DNA from: Ruminococcaceae bacterium UBA1767
GTDB lineage: Bacteria; Bacillota; Clostridia; Oscillospirales; Acutalibacteraceae
Assembly (NCBI GenBank): GCA_002315505.1
Contig: DCGX01000074.1
Location: 4,756-68,755 of the forward strand
Reading direction: 5' to 3'
DNA: 64,000 bases
Part shown: one piece after another, positions 17,952-26,149 of the stretch
How positions within the stretch are numbered: position 1 is the stretch's first letter
How the letters are laid out: the number at the start of each line of letters is the position of its first letter
Translations under genes and position numbers: made by a program
Notes under the pieces: model-generated
What the model saw: only the letters and a program-made list of their open reading frames with translations
What the model was told of the DNA's origin: nothing
Databases searched by the model: none

Positions 17952-18602
17952 TTGAAAAAAATAATAGTTGAACTTCTTGAAGAAAATTATGATGAAGAGC
18001 AGGCAGTAAAAATGTCGGCATATATGAAGGATAATTTCAAGTTTGCGGGAATTCCTAAGCCGAAGCTGAAGGAATTAATTAAACCATTTTTAAAGAAAAC
18101 CTCAAAGGAACAGCTTGACTGGAATTTTGTGTTTGATTTGTGGAATGAGGACTTTCGTGAGGCACAGTATGTTGCACTTGAATATCTGCAAAAGCACCAC
18201 AAACAGCTGGTTATATCAGATATTGAAAATCTGAAAAGATTGATTATTGAAAAATCATGGTGGGAAACGGTTGATACTATTGATGCATTTGTCGGTGAAA
18301 TAGTATTAATTGATAGCTCACTCAAAACAACGATGCTTGATTGGGCAAAAGCAGATAATATCTGGCTTCGCAGAGTTGCAATAGATTTTCAGCAGGAATA
18401 CAAAGAAAAAACCGACACAGAACTGCTTGCAAAAATCATTGAGTTTAATCTTAACAGTAACGAATTTTTTATTAATAAAGCAATCGGCTGGAGTCTTCGT
18501 GATTACAGCAAAATAAATCCTGTATGGGTTCGTGATTTTGTTGAAAAAAATCGTGATAATATGTCATCATTGAGTATAAAGGAAGCAACTAAATTACTAT
18601 AA
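17952..18602 (+). CDS. AlkD-like DNA alkylation repair protein (DNA glycosylase)
   Basis: 216 residues from a TTG at 17952; GGAGG at 17939-17943 lies 8 nt upstream, so the GTG at 17943 is too close to be the start. All-helical HEAT-like repeats. The conserved KSWWETVD block places Trp104 and Asp108, and IGWSLRDYSK places Trp180, where AlkD has its catalytic Trp109, Asp113 and Trp187. AlkD enzymes remove bulky or cationic N3- and N7-alkylpurines. It is the first gene of a run continuing with an exported protein and a sugar symporter, an odd position for a repair enzyme. Function confident, context unexplained. Confidence 0.88.
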   Translation: MKKIIVELLEENYDEEQAVKMSAYMKDNFKFAGIPKPKLKELIKPFLKKTSKEQLDWNFVFDLWNEDFREAQYVALEYLQKHHKQLVISDIENLKRLIIEKSWWETVDTIDAFVGEIVLIDSSLKTTMLDWAKADNIWLRRVAIDFQQEYKEKTDTELLAKIIEFNLNSNEFFINKAIGWSLRDYSKINPVWVRDFVEKNRDNMSSLSIKEATKLL

Positions 18603-18614
18603 GGAGAGAATTTT

Positions 18615-19469
18615 ATGGAAAAGATTATTTCGTTTTTTACTGCAATTACAATGTTTTTCAGCTATCTTTTCGGTATCTCGGTACCGACGGCTGATAATAT
18701 GGAGCTTATGAAAAATGACAGACTTTTCGGCTTGTCGGCTCTTGTTACAGGGCAGGGAATCACCGCTGACGAGGATTATTACTATACAGCAGGCTCTGCT
18801 TTTGTTCAGAAGGCGGGAATCGGTGTTCAGTTTTTAGGTAAATGGAGAGCAGATAATTTCAGACAGGTGAAGGTTAATCTGAATCCTATTCCGAGAGAAT
18901 ATGAAAAGAATTACGGCTGCGGACATATCGGCGGAATCAGCTACGCAGACGGTATAATTTATGCGGCTGTTGAGGGTACGGATTACAGTATTAATTTCAT
19001 TTTCCTTTATGATGCTGACGATTTGTCGTTTATTACTGCATACAATGTCAGCAATGAAATACTTGATGACGGTATTCCATGGGTTGCCATTGATAATGCT
19101 AACGGATTTGCTTACTGTACAAAATGGGCTGAAAGTGACAAGCTTCTTCGATTCAATCTTGAGGATATGTCGTTGTCGGGAATTGTAACTCTTTCTCAGC
19201 CGGTTTCAAGAATACAGGGCGGAGAATTTTATGACGGTTCACTTTATCTCTCAAAGGATGTTCCGCATTCAACGGATGATGTTATTTACAAGGTGAATGC
19301 CGTAACGGGTGAAGTTACACAGGCTTTCACAACTCATCTTACAAGTTCAGATAACGAGTCGGAGGATATCGCTGTATTCCCGAGAGAAGACGGAAGTCTT
19401 TTTCATATTATTAATTACGATAAGATTATCGGTGTGAATGTAACACATTTTGCTCCGATTGAAAAATAA
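18615..19469 (+). CDS. Exported protein of unknown function, probable beta-propeller fold
   Basis: 284 residues. The N-terminal 25 residues are hydrophobic and aromatic (SFFTAITMFFSYLFG), like a signal peptide or membrane anchor without an obvious cleavage site. The rest has short beta-strand-like units such as GHIGGISYADGIIYAA, FIFLYDADDLSFI, GEFYDGSLYLSKD and VIYKVNAVTGEV, which suggest a propeller. No catalytic motif recognised. It resembles the exported protein at 24660 in general style, including a His-x-Gly-Gly turn before a strand. It starts 12 bp after the AlkD-like gene behind AAGGAGA and precedes the symporter gene, so a substrate-binding or lactonase-like role is possible but unproven. 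Confidence 0.6.
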   Translation: MEKIISFFTAITMFFSYLFGISVPTADNMELMKNDRLFGLSALVTGQGITADEDYYYTAGSAFVQKAGIGVQFLGKWRADNFRQVKVNLNPIPREYEKNYGCGHIGGISYADGIIYAAVEGTDYSINFIFLYDADDLSFITAYNVSNEILDDGIPWVAIDNANGFAYCTKWAESDKLLRFNLEDMSLSGIVTLSQPVSRIQGGEFYDGSLYLSKDVPHSTDDVIYKVNAVTGEVTQAFTTHLTSSDNESEDIAVFPREDGSLFHIINYDKIIGVNVTHFAPIEK

Positions 19470-19483
19470 AAGAGGGTAATGAA

Positions 19484-20923
19484 ATGAACAAAATTAAATC
19501 TTTATTTGTTTCTTCTCCAGACGGATGGATGACCACTCCGAAGGAAAGAAAAAGCTATTATCTCTATTTCGCAGGTCAGAATATGATTTACACTCTTGTA
19601 ACATCATTTTTGACTACATATCTTTTGTTCCAGGGAATCGACCCGACAAAGAGCGGAATCGTAATGATTATCGTTAAGGTCTGGGATGCCGTCAATGACG
19701 CACTGTTCGGAGTAATTTTTGATAAGGTGAAATTTAAAAGCGGTAAGAAATTTTTGCCGTGGCTGAAAATTTCATCTGTAATGATACCCGTAACTACAAT
19801 TTTACTTTTTGTAATTCCGACAGGCTCATCTGAAAGCGTAAAGCTCGCATTCCTTGCAATTGCATATATTCTCTGGGATACAGCATATACACTTTGCGAT
19901 GTTCCTATTTACGGTGTTATTACATCAATGACAGACAATATTCCCGAGAGAACAAGTATGCTTTCCTACAAGAGCATCTGGTCGGGTGTAGGCTCCGGAC
20001 TTACAACAATTATCGGAACGGTTCTTGTCGGTGAATATGTAAAGTCAAATTACTCAGTAGTCGCAGTTGTGGTTGCTCTTGTTGCGTTTTTGATTATGAT
20101 TCCCGCACTATTTAATGTAAAAGAAAGATTTAATGGTGAAGAGGACGAGGCATTCACACTCAAAAGAATGTTCTCATATCTTTTCAAAAACAGGTATCTG
20201 CTCATTTATTATTCGGGATTTTTCTTCTATTCGTCCGCAAATGTTGTAGGTGCTCTGACTTTGTTCGTTTCGTATTATCTGTTCCACAATTCGCAGTTCT
20301 CACTTATTGTGCAGGCTTGCAATCTTCTTCCGCAGGCAATATTTGCATTCCTTGTTCCTCAGATGGTTAAAAAGTGGGATAAGATGACGATTTTCAAAAT
20401 TTCCAACATTGCTATTATTGTATTCAGTGTTATCGTATGGGTATGCGGATATAACAGCATTGTGCTTTATCTTATTTTCACTTCACTTCGTTCAATTCCT
20501 CTCGGCATTGTCGGAATTCTTATGTTTATGTTTACTCCCGATTGTGCGGAATACGGAAAGTTCACAACGGGAATTGAGGCAAAGGGTATCACCTTTGCAA
20601 TCCAGACATTTATGGCGAAGCTCACAGGTGCAATTTCTGCCGCACTGCCTTTGTTTATTCTCGGATTGAAGAGTGTTGGCTGGATTTCATACTCTGCGGA
20701 GAATTTTGACGAGCTCAATCAGATTGGAGCATCTCAGAATTCACATGCACTCGGAATTTTGTGGTTTATTTATGTTATGGTTCCTGCAATCGGTTGTGCT
20801 GTTGGTGCAGTAGTATGGCATTTCTACAAGCTGAATGATAAGGATGTTCAGATTATGGCAAACTGCAATTTCGGTGAAATTACAAAGGAAGAAGCACAAA
20901 AAACATTGAGCAGAAAGTATTAA
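19484..20923 (+). CDS. GPH-family sugar:cation symporter (MelB-like major facilitator)
   Basis: 479 residues with about twelve hydrophobic segments. The signature near the N-terminus, MIIVKVWDAVNDALFGVIFDK, contains the WDAxND-type motif of the glycoside-pentoside-hexuronide family. These carriers import oligosaccharides or glycosides with sodium or protons. It follows the exported propeller-like gene by 14 bp (AGAGGG ribosome site) and its stop runs directly into the esterase gene. Such neighbours suggest it imports a decorated glycoside, which the cytoplasmic esterase and other enzymes then process. The exact sugar cannot be predicted. Confidence 0.88.
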   Translation: MNKIKSLFVSSPDGWMTTPKERKSYYLYFAGQNMIYTLVTSFLTTYLLFQGIDPTKSGIVMIIVKVWDAVNDALFGVIFDKVKFKSGKKFLPWLKISSVMIPVTTILLFVIPTGSSESVKLAFLAIAYILWDTAYTLCDVPIYGVITSMTDNIPERTSMLSYKSIWSGVGSGLTTIIGTVLVGEYVKSNYSVVAVVVALVAFLIMIPALFNVKERFNGEEDEAFTLKRMFSYLFKNRYLLIYYSGFFFYSSANVVGALTLFVSYYLFHNSQFSLIVQACNLLPQAIFAFLVPQMVKKWDKMTIFKISNIAIIVFSVIVWVCGYNSIVLYLIFTSLRSIPLGIVGILMFMFTPDCAEYGKFTTGIEAKGITFAIQTFMAKLTGAISAALPLFILGLKSVGWISYSAENFDELNQIGASQNSHALGILWFIYVMVPAIGCAVGAVVWHFYKLNDKDVQIMANCNFGEITKEEAQKTLSRKY

Positions 20924-20937
20924 TGCAGGGAAGAATT

Positions 20938-22005
20938 ATGGATTTTTTACCTTCGATTTTTAAATTTAATGACGGCACTGATGCAGATACAAAGGAAAAA
21001 TTTCTGCTTCGCCGTGAAGAAATGCTTGACATTCTTGCAAGAGAAGAATACGGTGTAATGCCTGAAAGAAAAAAGGCGAGCGGAAAGCTCATTAAGCGTA
21101 TCACAAAATGTGCCTGCGGTTATGCGGTTGAGGATGTTGTTGAAATTACAATACCGACACCGAACGGAGATTTTACTTTTCCGATTCACCATTTGTATCC
21201 TGTAAAAGAGGGCAAGCATCCGACTTTTGTTTATCTGCACTTCAGAGGAGATATTTATTCGAATTATTGTCCTGCGGAGGAAATTGTTGAGCGTGGTTTT
21301 TCTGTTGCGATTTTTAATTATCTTGATATTGCAACAGATGACGGTGATTTCAATAACGGAATATCAACATATTTTCCACGAACAGGAAAGGGTGACGAAT
21401 GGGGCAAAATCGGAATGTGGGCTTATGCCGCGTCTGCGGTTGCGGATTATCTTCTGACCTGTCCGCAAACGGATGAAAGCCTGCTCGGAGTAATCGGTCA
21501 CTCCCGACTTGGCAAAACAGCCTTGTGGTGCGGTGCAAATGATGAGAGATTCAAATTTGTTGTTTCAAATGATTCTGGTTGCGGTGGTGCGGCATATGAA
21601 CAGCATCGCTCTCCCGACAGAGAAACCAACGAGAAAATATGCAATGTTTTTCCGTATTGGTTTTGTGAAAACTATAAAAAGCACGTAAATGACTATGAAA
21701 ACAGGTGCTTTGACCAGCATTTTCTTTTGGCGAGTATCTGCCCGAGATATCTGCTTGTCGGAAGTGCAAGCGAGGATTTGTGGGCTGACCCGATTGCGGA
21801 GGAAATGTCGTGTGTTGCATCTTCTCCTGCGTGGGATTTGTTTAACAAAAAAGGTTATATCCCGAACAGCTCTGACGGAAGTATTCATTATCACATCCGA
21901 CCGGGAATTCATTTCCTCGGCAGACCGGATTGGAATACTTATATGGATTTTATTATGAAAAAGAAAAATGAAAAAGATTTCAAAAATGAAACGTTTGATT
22001 TTTAA
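20938..22005 (+). CDS. Alpha/beta-hydrolase related to CE15 glucuronoyl esterases, cytoplasmic
   Basis: 355 residues from the ATG at 20938, preceded by AGGGAAG. An ATG at 20923 overlaps the previous stop but lacks a good ribosome site. The nucleophile elbow is GHSRLGK with Ser189, the G-x-S-R-x-G-K form typical of CE15. The acidic region is SASEDLWAD (277-285) and the histidine is in HIRPGIHFLG (His325). CE15 enzymes split ester links between glucuronic acid and lignin or alcohols. Most are secreted; this one has no signal peptide, so it would act on an imported glycoside. Last gene of the run that starts at 17952; the next gene has its own promoter. Confidence 0.78.
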   Translation: MDFLPSIFKFNDGTDADTKEKFLLRREEMLDILAREEYGVMPERKKASGKLIKRITKCACGYAVEDVVEITIPTPNGDFTFPIHHLYPVKEGKHPTFVYLHFRGDIYSNYCPAEEIVERGFSVAIFNYLDIATDDGDFNNGISTYFPRTGKGDEWGKIGMWAYAASAVADYLLTCPQTDESLLGVIGHSRLGKTALWCGANDERFKFVVSNDSGCGGAAYEQHRSPDRETNEKICNVFPYWFCENYKKHVNDYENRCFDQHFLLASICPRYLLVGSASEDLWADPIAEEMSCVASSPAWDLFNKKGYIPNSSDGSIHYHIRPGIHFLGRPDWNTYMDFIMKKKNEKDFKNETFDF

Positions 22006-22026
22006 AACCGTACAGGAAAATAAATA

Positions 22027-22055
22027 TTGAAAACGAAAAAATAATTTGCTATAAT
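22027..22055 (+). promoter_or_regulatory. Extended -10 sigma-A promoter of the DUF4838 operon
   Basis: TTGAAA at 22027-22032 and TATAAT at 22050-22055 are 17 bp apart, with a TG extended -10 element at 22047-22048. Confidence 0.8.
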
Positions 22056-22079
22056 TTAGAAAAAATTTGGAGGATTACA

Positions 22080-22709
22080 ATGAACAAATTGTTTGGAAAC
22101 ATCAAAATGAGCTGGCCTAAGGTGATACTGTTTTCACTGATTGCGGGAATATATACGGGACTAATAATGCTGGTTCCTTTTTTGAATCACACGTCTTTTC
22201 AGGATATCGGTGTTTCCTATGAATGGTGGGTTGTTTTTGCCGTTATTATTGTTGTTAACTGTCAGAAAAACTGGGAAGCGATGCTCAAGTGCTTTGTGTT
22301 TTTCCTGATAAGTCAGCCTCTTGTTTATGCGGTCGAGATTATTTTCGGCGACTTGACTTTGGATTGGGCGAAATCATATTACTTTAATATGTGGCTTCCG
22401 ATGACCTTCGCAACATTGCCCGGTGGATTTATTGCATATTATTGTAAAAAGCAAAACACTCTCGGTGCTATCGTTTTGGGACTCGGAAACACAATTCTTG
22501 CGGTTATGGGTGTTGCATATATCAGAGAATGCAGAATGGATTTTCCACATCATTTACTGACGATTATTTTCTGCTTTGCAGCAGTATTTCTTCTGACTTT
22601 TGCAATTCAGAAGAAAAAAATCAATAAAATCATATCTCTTGCAATTCCCGTATTAATTACTGTCGGATTGATTGTTTTTACGGAATTAACAGGAAGAACA
22701 TTCTTATAA
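22080..22709 (+). CDS. Membrane protein of unknown function, about six transmembrane segments
   Basis: 209 residues. Hydrophobic segments lie roughly at 14-35, 47-60, 70-85, 105-122, 130-147, 158-175 and 185-203. Charged loops are short and I recognise no signature. The ATG follows GGAGG. It opens the operon that continues with a secreted DUF4838 protein (10-20 bp apart), which suggests a role in the same process, for example transport or membrane signalling. No function claimed. Confidence 0.65.
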   Translation: MNKLFGNIKMSWPKVILFSLIAGIYTGLIMLVPFLNHTSFQDIGVSYEWWVVFAVIIVVNCQKNWEAMLKCFVFFLISQPLVYAVEIIFGDLTLDWAKSYYFNMWLPMTFATLPGGFIAYYCKKQNTLGAIVLGLGNTILAVMGVAYIRECRMDFPHHLLTIIFCFAAVFLLTFAIQKKKINKIISLAIPVLITVGLIVFTELTGRTFL

Positions 22710-22728
22710 TTTTTTAGGGGTGAAAATT

Positions 22729-24639
22729 ATGAAAAGATTTTTGTCATTGTTACTTGCAGTTTTGATTGCTTTGCTTTGTTCAACCATTGCCTTTGCGACA
22801 GATGAAAAAGTAATCAGTCTTATTGATGAAAGCACAAAAGAAATTTATGTCGTTATTCCTCAAAAAGCAACAGAAAATGAAGTGTTTATTTCAGACATTC
22901 TTTGCGAAAGACTTGAACAGATTTATGATGTTGATGCAAAAATTGCTAAAGACAACGAAAAAATTTCGGGCAATGTATTTTATATAGGAGATACGGTTTA
23001 TAACAAGGTTGATTTGACAGATAAAAAAGCAGGTAGTTACACGATTACCGCAGTTGATAACGGTGTCAGCATTTTCGGTAACGGAAACAGAGGTCTTATC
23101 GACGGAGTTTATCGCTTTTTAAGTGACTTCTGCGACTATGAGGTGTATACAAAAGATGTAACAGGCTTTACCGATGAGGATGTTCTGTCGGTACCTGCTG
23201 ATACAAATATAGAATATGCTCCGTTTTTTGAGTACAGAAAAGTTGACACAATGAGCTCAAATTACGAGGAATACTGCCGAGCAAATTCAATCAATGCTAA
23301 TGTAAATGTTCCCGATTCACAGGGTGGTGTAATCCGGTACATTTCCTATTTCGGTCACTCATTAACCCGTCAGTTCTGTGCAAAGGAAACTTATTTCGAC
23401 TCTCATCCCGAATACTTTGCACTTCATAACGGCTCTCGCACAGGTGACCAGCTTTGCCTTACAAATCCGGATGTTCTTGAAATTGTCAAGCAGGAAGTGC
23501 TTCAGCTTCTTTACGAAAGATGCAATCCGAATGCCGACCTGCAGATAGTTTCACTTACACAGGCGGACAATCAGAATTACTGCGAGTGTGAAAACTGCAA
23601 AAAGCTCGATGAAGCAAATGGTTCACACGCAGGCACGATGATTACTTTTGTTAATGCCGTTGCTGATGCTGTTAAGGAAGCAGGTTACGATAATATCGGT
23701 GTTGACACATTTGCATATCAGTATACAAGAGCCTGTCCGACAAATGTTGTACCGAGAGATAACGTTATTGTTCGTCTTTGCTCAATCGAGTGCTGCAACG
23801 GACACACAATTGATGACCCGGATTGCGAAGAAAATGCAGAATTCCTTGTTGATTTGCAAAAGTGGAGCAAAATCTGCGACAGAGTTTATATCTGGGATTA
23901 TGTAAACAACTATTCGGAAACATTCCTTCCTTATCCTAATTTCCAAGTTCTTCAGAGAAATGTTCAGATTTTCTATGAAAACGGTGCAAAGGGTGATTAC
24001 GAAGAAGGAAACTATTACATGGATATATGTAACGGTGAATTCTACGAGCTGAGAAGCTATCTTCTCTCAAAGCTTATGCAGAATCCGTACCGTGATGATT
24101 ATTATGAATTGATGGATGATTACCTTCTTCATGTTTACGGACCGGGCGGAACTTATATAAGAGAATTTATTGACCTTATCACCAAGCGTTCCGTTACAAA
24201 GAGAAAGCATTTACATATCCGCCAACAGCCTGCCGATTGTTTGCCGGGAATTACATTATCTGAAATTAAAAAAGCAAATGAGATGTGGGAAAACGCAAAG
24301 GCTTTGGCTGAAACAGAACAACAGCTTCAGGAAATTGAGAGAAGTGAGCTTTGCTGGCAGTACTGGAAGTGCTGTCGTAACAAGAGTGAGTTTTCACCGC
24401 TTCGCGGACTTTATAATTACATGACAGAGCACAAGGCTTTGTATGATAAAATCGTTGCATTGGGCAACACTGCGGTTGGCGAGGGTGAAATTAAATATTT
24501 AAGAGGAAATGAATTCTCTGTTTATTTCCTTCCGCCTACAAAATGGGAGTCAAAGTATGACGGAAAATTCTGGCACGCACTTGACCCGATGGCGGCAAAG
24601 CTGTACTCATTCCTCGATGGAATTTTCGGAGATAAATAA
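22729..24639 (+). CDS. Secreted DUF4838-domain protein, glycoside-hydrolase-like
   Basis: 636 residues from the ATG at 22729 (AGGGG 8 nt upstream); the GTG at 22720 is part of that ribosome site. A signal peptide covers residues 1-23. Residues about 25-160 look like the alpha/beta domain that precedes the barrel in GH20/GH67-type enzymes (NVFYIGDTVY, GNGNRGLIDGVYRFL). The DUF4838 barrel follows with FGHSLTRQFCAKETYF, SHPEYFAL, QLCLTNPDVLEIV and a YCECENCKK pair of cysteines. DUF4838 proteins are abundant in gut glycan-utilisation loci, but I know of no firmly established activity for the family. It would act on extracellular glycans. Its C-terminus ends in a short hydrophobic KLYSFLDGIFG segment. 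Confidence 0.82.
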   Translation: MKRFLSLLLAVLIALLCSTIAFATDEKVISLIDESTKEIYVVIPQKATENEVFISDILCERLEQIYDVDAKIAKDNEKISGNVFYIGDTVYNKVDLTDKKAGSYTITAVDNGVSIFGNGNRGLIDGVYRFLSDFCDYEVYTKDVTGFTDEDVLSVPADTNIEYAPFFEYRKVDTMSSNYEEYCRANSINANVNVPDSQGGVIRYISYFGHSLTRQFCAKETYFDSHPEYFALHNGSRTGDQLCLTNPDVLEIVKQEVLQLLYERCNPNADLQIVSLTQADNQNYCECENCKKLDEANGSHAGTMITFVNAVADAVKEAGYDNIGVDTFAYQYTRACPTNVVPRDNVIVRLCSIECCNGHTIDDPDCEENAEFLVDLQKWSKICDRVYIWDYVNNYSETFLPYPNFQVLQRNVQIFYENGAKGDYEEGNYYMDICNGEFYELRSYLLSKLMQNPYRDDYYELMDDYLLHVYGPGGTYIREFIDLITKRSVTKRKHLHIRQQPADCLPGITLSEIKKANEMWENAKALAETEQQLQEIERSELCWQYWKCCRNKSEFSPLRGLYNYMTEHKALYDKIVALGNTAVGEGEIKYLRGNEFSVYFLPPTKWESKYDGKFWHALDPMAAKLYSFLDGIFGDK

Positions 24640-24659
24640 TAACATTCGGAAGTGATTTT

Positions 24660-25706
24660 ATGACTAAAAAAATAACAAGCTTTTTATTGTGTATCTGCAT
24701 AGCTTTCTCAATGAGTCTGACAGCGAATGCACAGAGTGTTTACCCGAAAACAATTTCCGAAGCGGTAAGAATTACTGACGGAATAGGTGAGCTTGTTACT
24801 GATTTTTTCGGACTTTTGAGCATCAGATTTAATTATCCCGATTGTCAGCATTTATACGAAATTCCCGATATTGACAAAAATTATGTTCCGCAGGGATATT
24901 GCTATATTGATAGTATGGATTTGTTTGTTGTCACTTCATACAGTGCTGATGATGACAATTCGATTGTGTCACTTGTCAGCTCAAACGGGGAGAGAATCAA
25001 GACAGTAAAACTCCTGTACGAGGACGGCTCAAACTGTAAGGCTCATGTCGGTGGTGTCGCAGATATCGGTGATTCGCTTATTATTTCTTCGGGAAAGTCT
25101 GTCCGCAGGCTGAAGATTAATGACGTTCTCAATGCCGAAGATTATTCTTATGTAAAATATTGCGGACAGTTTAAAACTGATATGCAGGCTTCGTATGTCT
25201 GTTCTTATAAAGATAAATTGTTTGTCGGACAGTTTTACTCTTTCACATTGAACGGCTCATATGACACTCCTGCCGAACAGAGGATTTATACTCCCGACGG
25301 CAAGAGAAACTATGCAATGTGCGAGGAATATGATTTCAGTAATCTTGATAAGGTTTTTTCAGACGGTGCAGGGGTTCCCGAATTTGTGATTTCAATGCCG
25401 AACAGCGTTCAGGGTATTGCATTTGACGGTGAAACCTTTGTTACAAGCTCATCGGCAACGATAATGAACGCTTCAAAAATCCGTTATTATAAACTCGGTG
25501 AAACAGAATATGTTTTCAATATGAACGGCAATGATGTTCCGCTGTACTTTATCACTGAAAAAATGGCACAGAAAACTGTTAAGGTTCCTCCGATGTCAGA
25601 GGGGATTGATTACTGTGACGGAAAAGTAACGGGAATTTTTGAAAGCGGTGCGAAGAAATTTCCTGTTGTAGCAGTTAAAACTCCGTATATTTGTGTATTT
25701 GATTGA
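24660..25706 (+). CDS. Secreted protein of unknown function, probable beta-propeller
   Basis: 348 residues. A signal peptide (1-25) ends near Ala-Asn-Ala. It is followed at about 40-58 by a hydrophobic amphipathic stretch (GELVTDFFGLLSI). The remainder has strand-turn units, for example QGYCYIDSMDLFVVTSY, AHVGGVADIGDSLIISSG, KLFVGQFY and QGIAFDGETFVTSSS, suggesting a propeller. No active-site motif recognised. It starts 20 bp after the DUF4838 gene and overlaps nothing, so it belongs to the same transcript. It may be a distant relative of the exported protein at 18615. Confidence 0.6.
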   Translation: MTKKITSFLLCICIAFSMSLTANAQSVYPKTISEAVRITDGIGELVTDFFGLLSIRFNYPDCQHLYEIPDIDKNYVPQGYCYIDSMDLFVVTSYSADDDNSIVSLVSSNGERIKTVKLLYEDGSNCKAHVGGVADIGDSLIISSGKSVRRLKINDVLNAEDYSYVKYCGQFKTDMQASYVCSYKDKLFVGQFYSFTLNGSYDTPAEQRIYTPDGKRNYAMCEEYDFSNLDKVFSDGAGVPEFVISMPNSVQGIAFDGETFVTSSSATIMNASKIRYYKLGETEYVFNMNGNDVPLYFITEKMAQKTVKVPPMSEGIDYCDGKVTGIFESGAKKFPVVAVKTPYICVFD

Positions 25707-25716
25707 GTGGTGTGAA

Positions 25717-26130
25717 ATGGTTAAGGATTTAATTCACGATGCGTTCAGACTTGGGATAAAATCATCTCCTGCAACAAAAGAAGATTTGCAGGTCGCTGTT
25801 GATTTGCTCGACACTCTCATCGCACACAGAGAAGAATGTGTCGGTATGGCGGCGAATATGATTGGTGAGCAGAAAAGAATAATTGCGTTTGATAATTGCG
25901 GAGAATATATGACGATGTTCAATCCGGTTATTCTCAAAAAGAGCGAGCCGTATGACACGGAAGAGGGCTGTCTTTCACTGCTCGGTGGCCCGAGAAAATG
26001 CAGACGATATAAGACAATAAAAGTTCAATGGCAGACTGAAGACTTTAAAATTCGTGTTAAAAATTTTACGGGCTTTTCAGCACAGATTATTCAGCACGAG
26101 GTTGACCACTGCGACGGAATAAGAATATAG
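25717..26130 (+). CDS. Peptide-deformylase-like protein with an altered first motif
   Basis: 137 residues from the ATG at 25717; an in-frame start at 25693 would overlap the preceding gene and has no ribosome site. Motif 2, EGCLS (83-87, Cys85), and motif 3, HEVDH (127-131, His127 and His131), supply the three metal ligands and catalytic glutamate of peptide deformylase. Motif 1 reads VGMAANMIG where true deformylases have G-x-G-x-A-A-x-Q, so the conserved glutamine is replaced by Met. The protein is also shorter than typical deformylases (about 150-190 residues). Its place inside a glycan operon, far from translation genes, suggests a specialised paralogue and not the housekeeping enzyme. 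Confidence 0.75.
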   Translation: MVKDLIHDAFRLGIKSSPATKEDLQVAVDLLDTLIAHREECVGMAANMIGEQKRIIAFDNCGEYMTMFNPVILKKSEPYDTEEGCLSLLGGPRKCRRYKTIKVQWQTEDFKIRVKNFTGFSAQIIQHEVDHCDGIRI

Positions 26131-26149
26131 CATAAAAGGGGACATTAAA

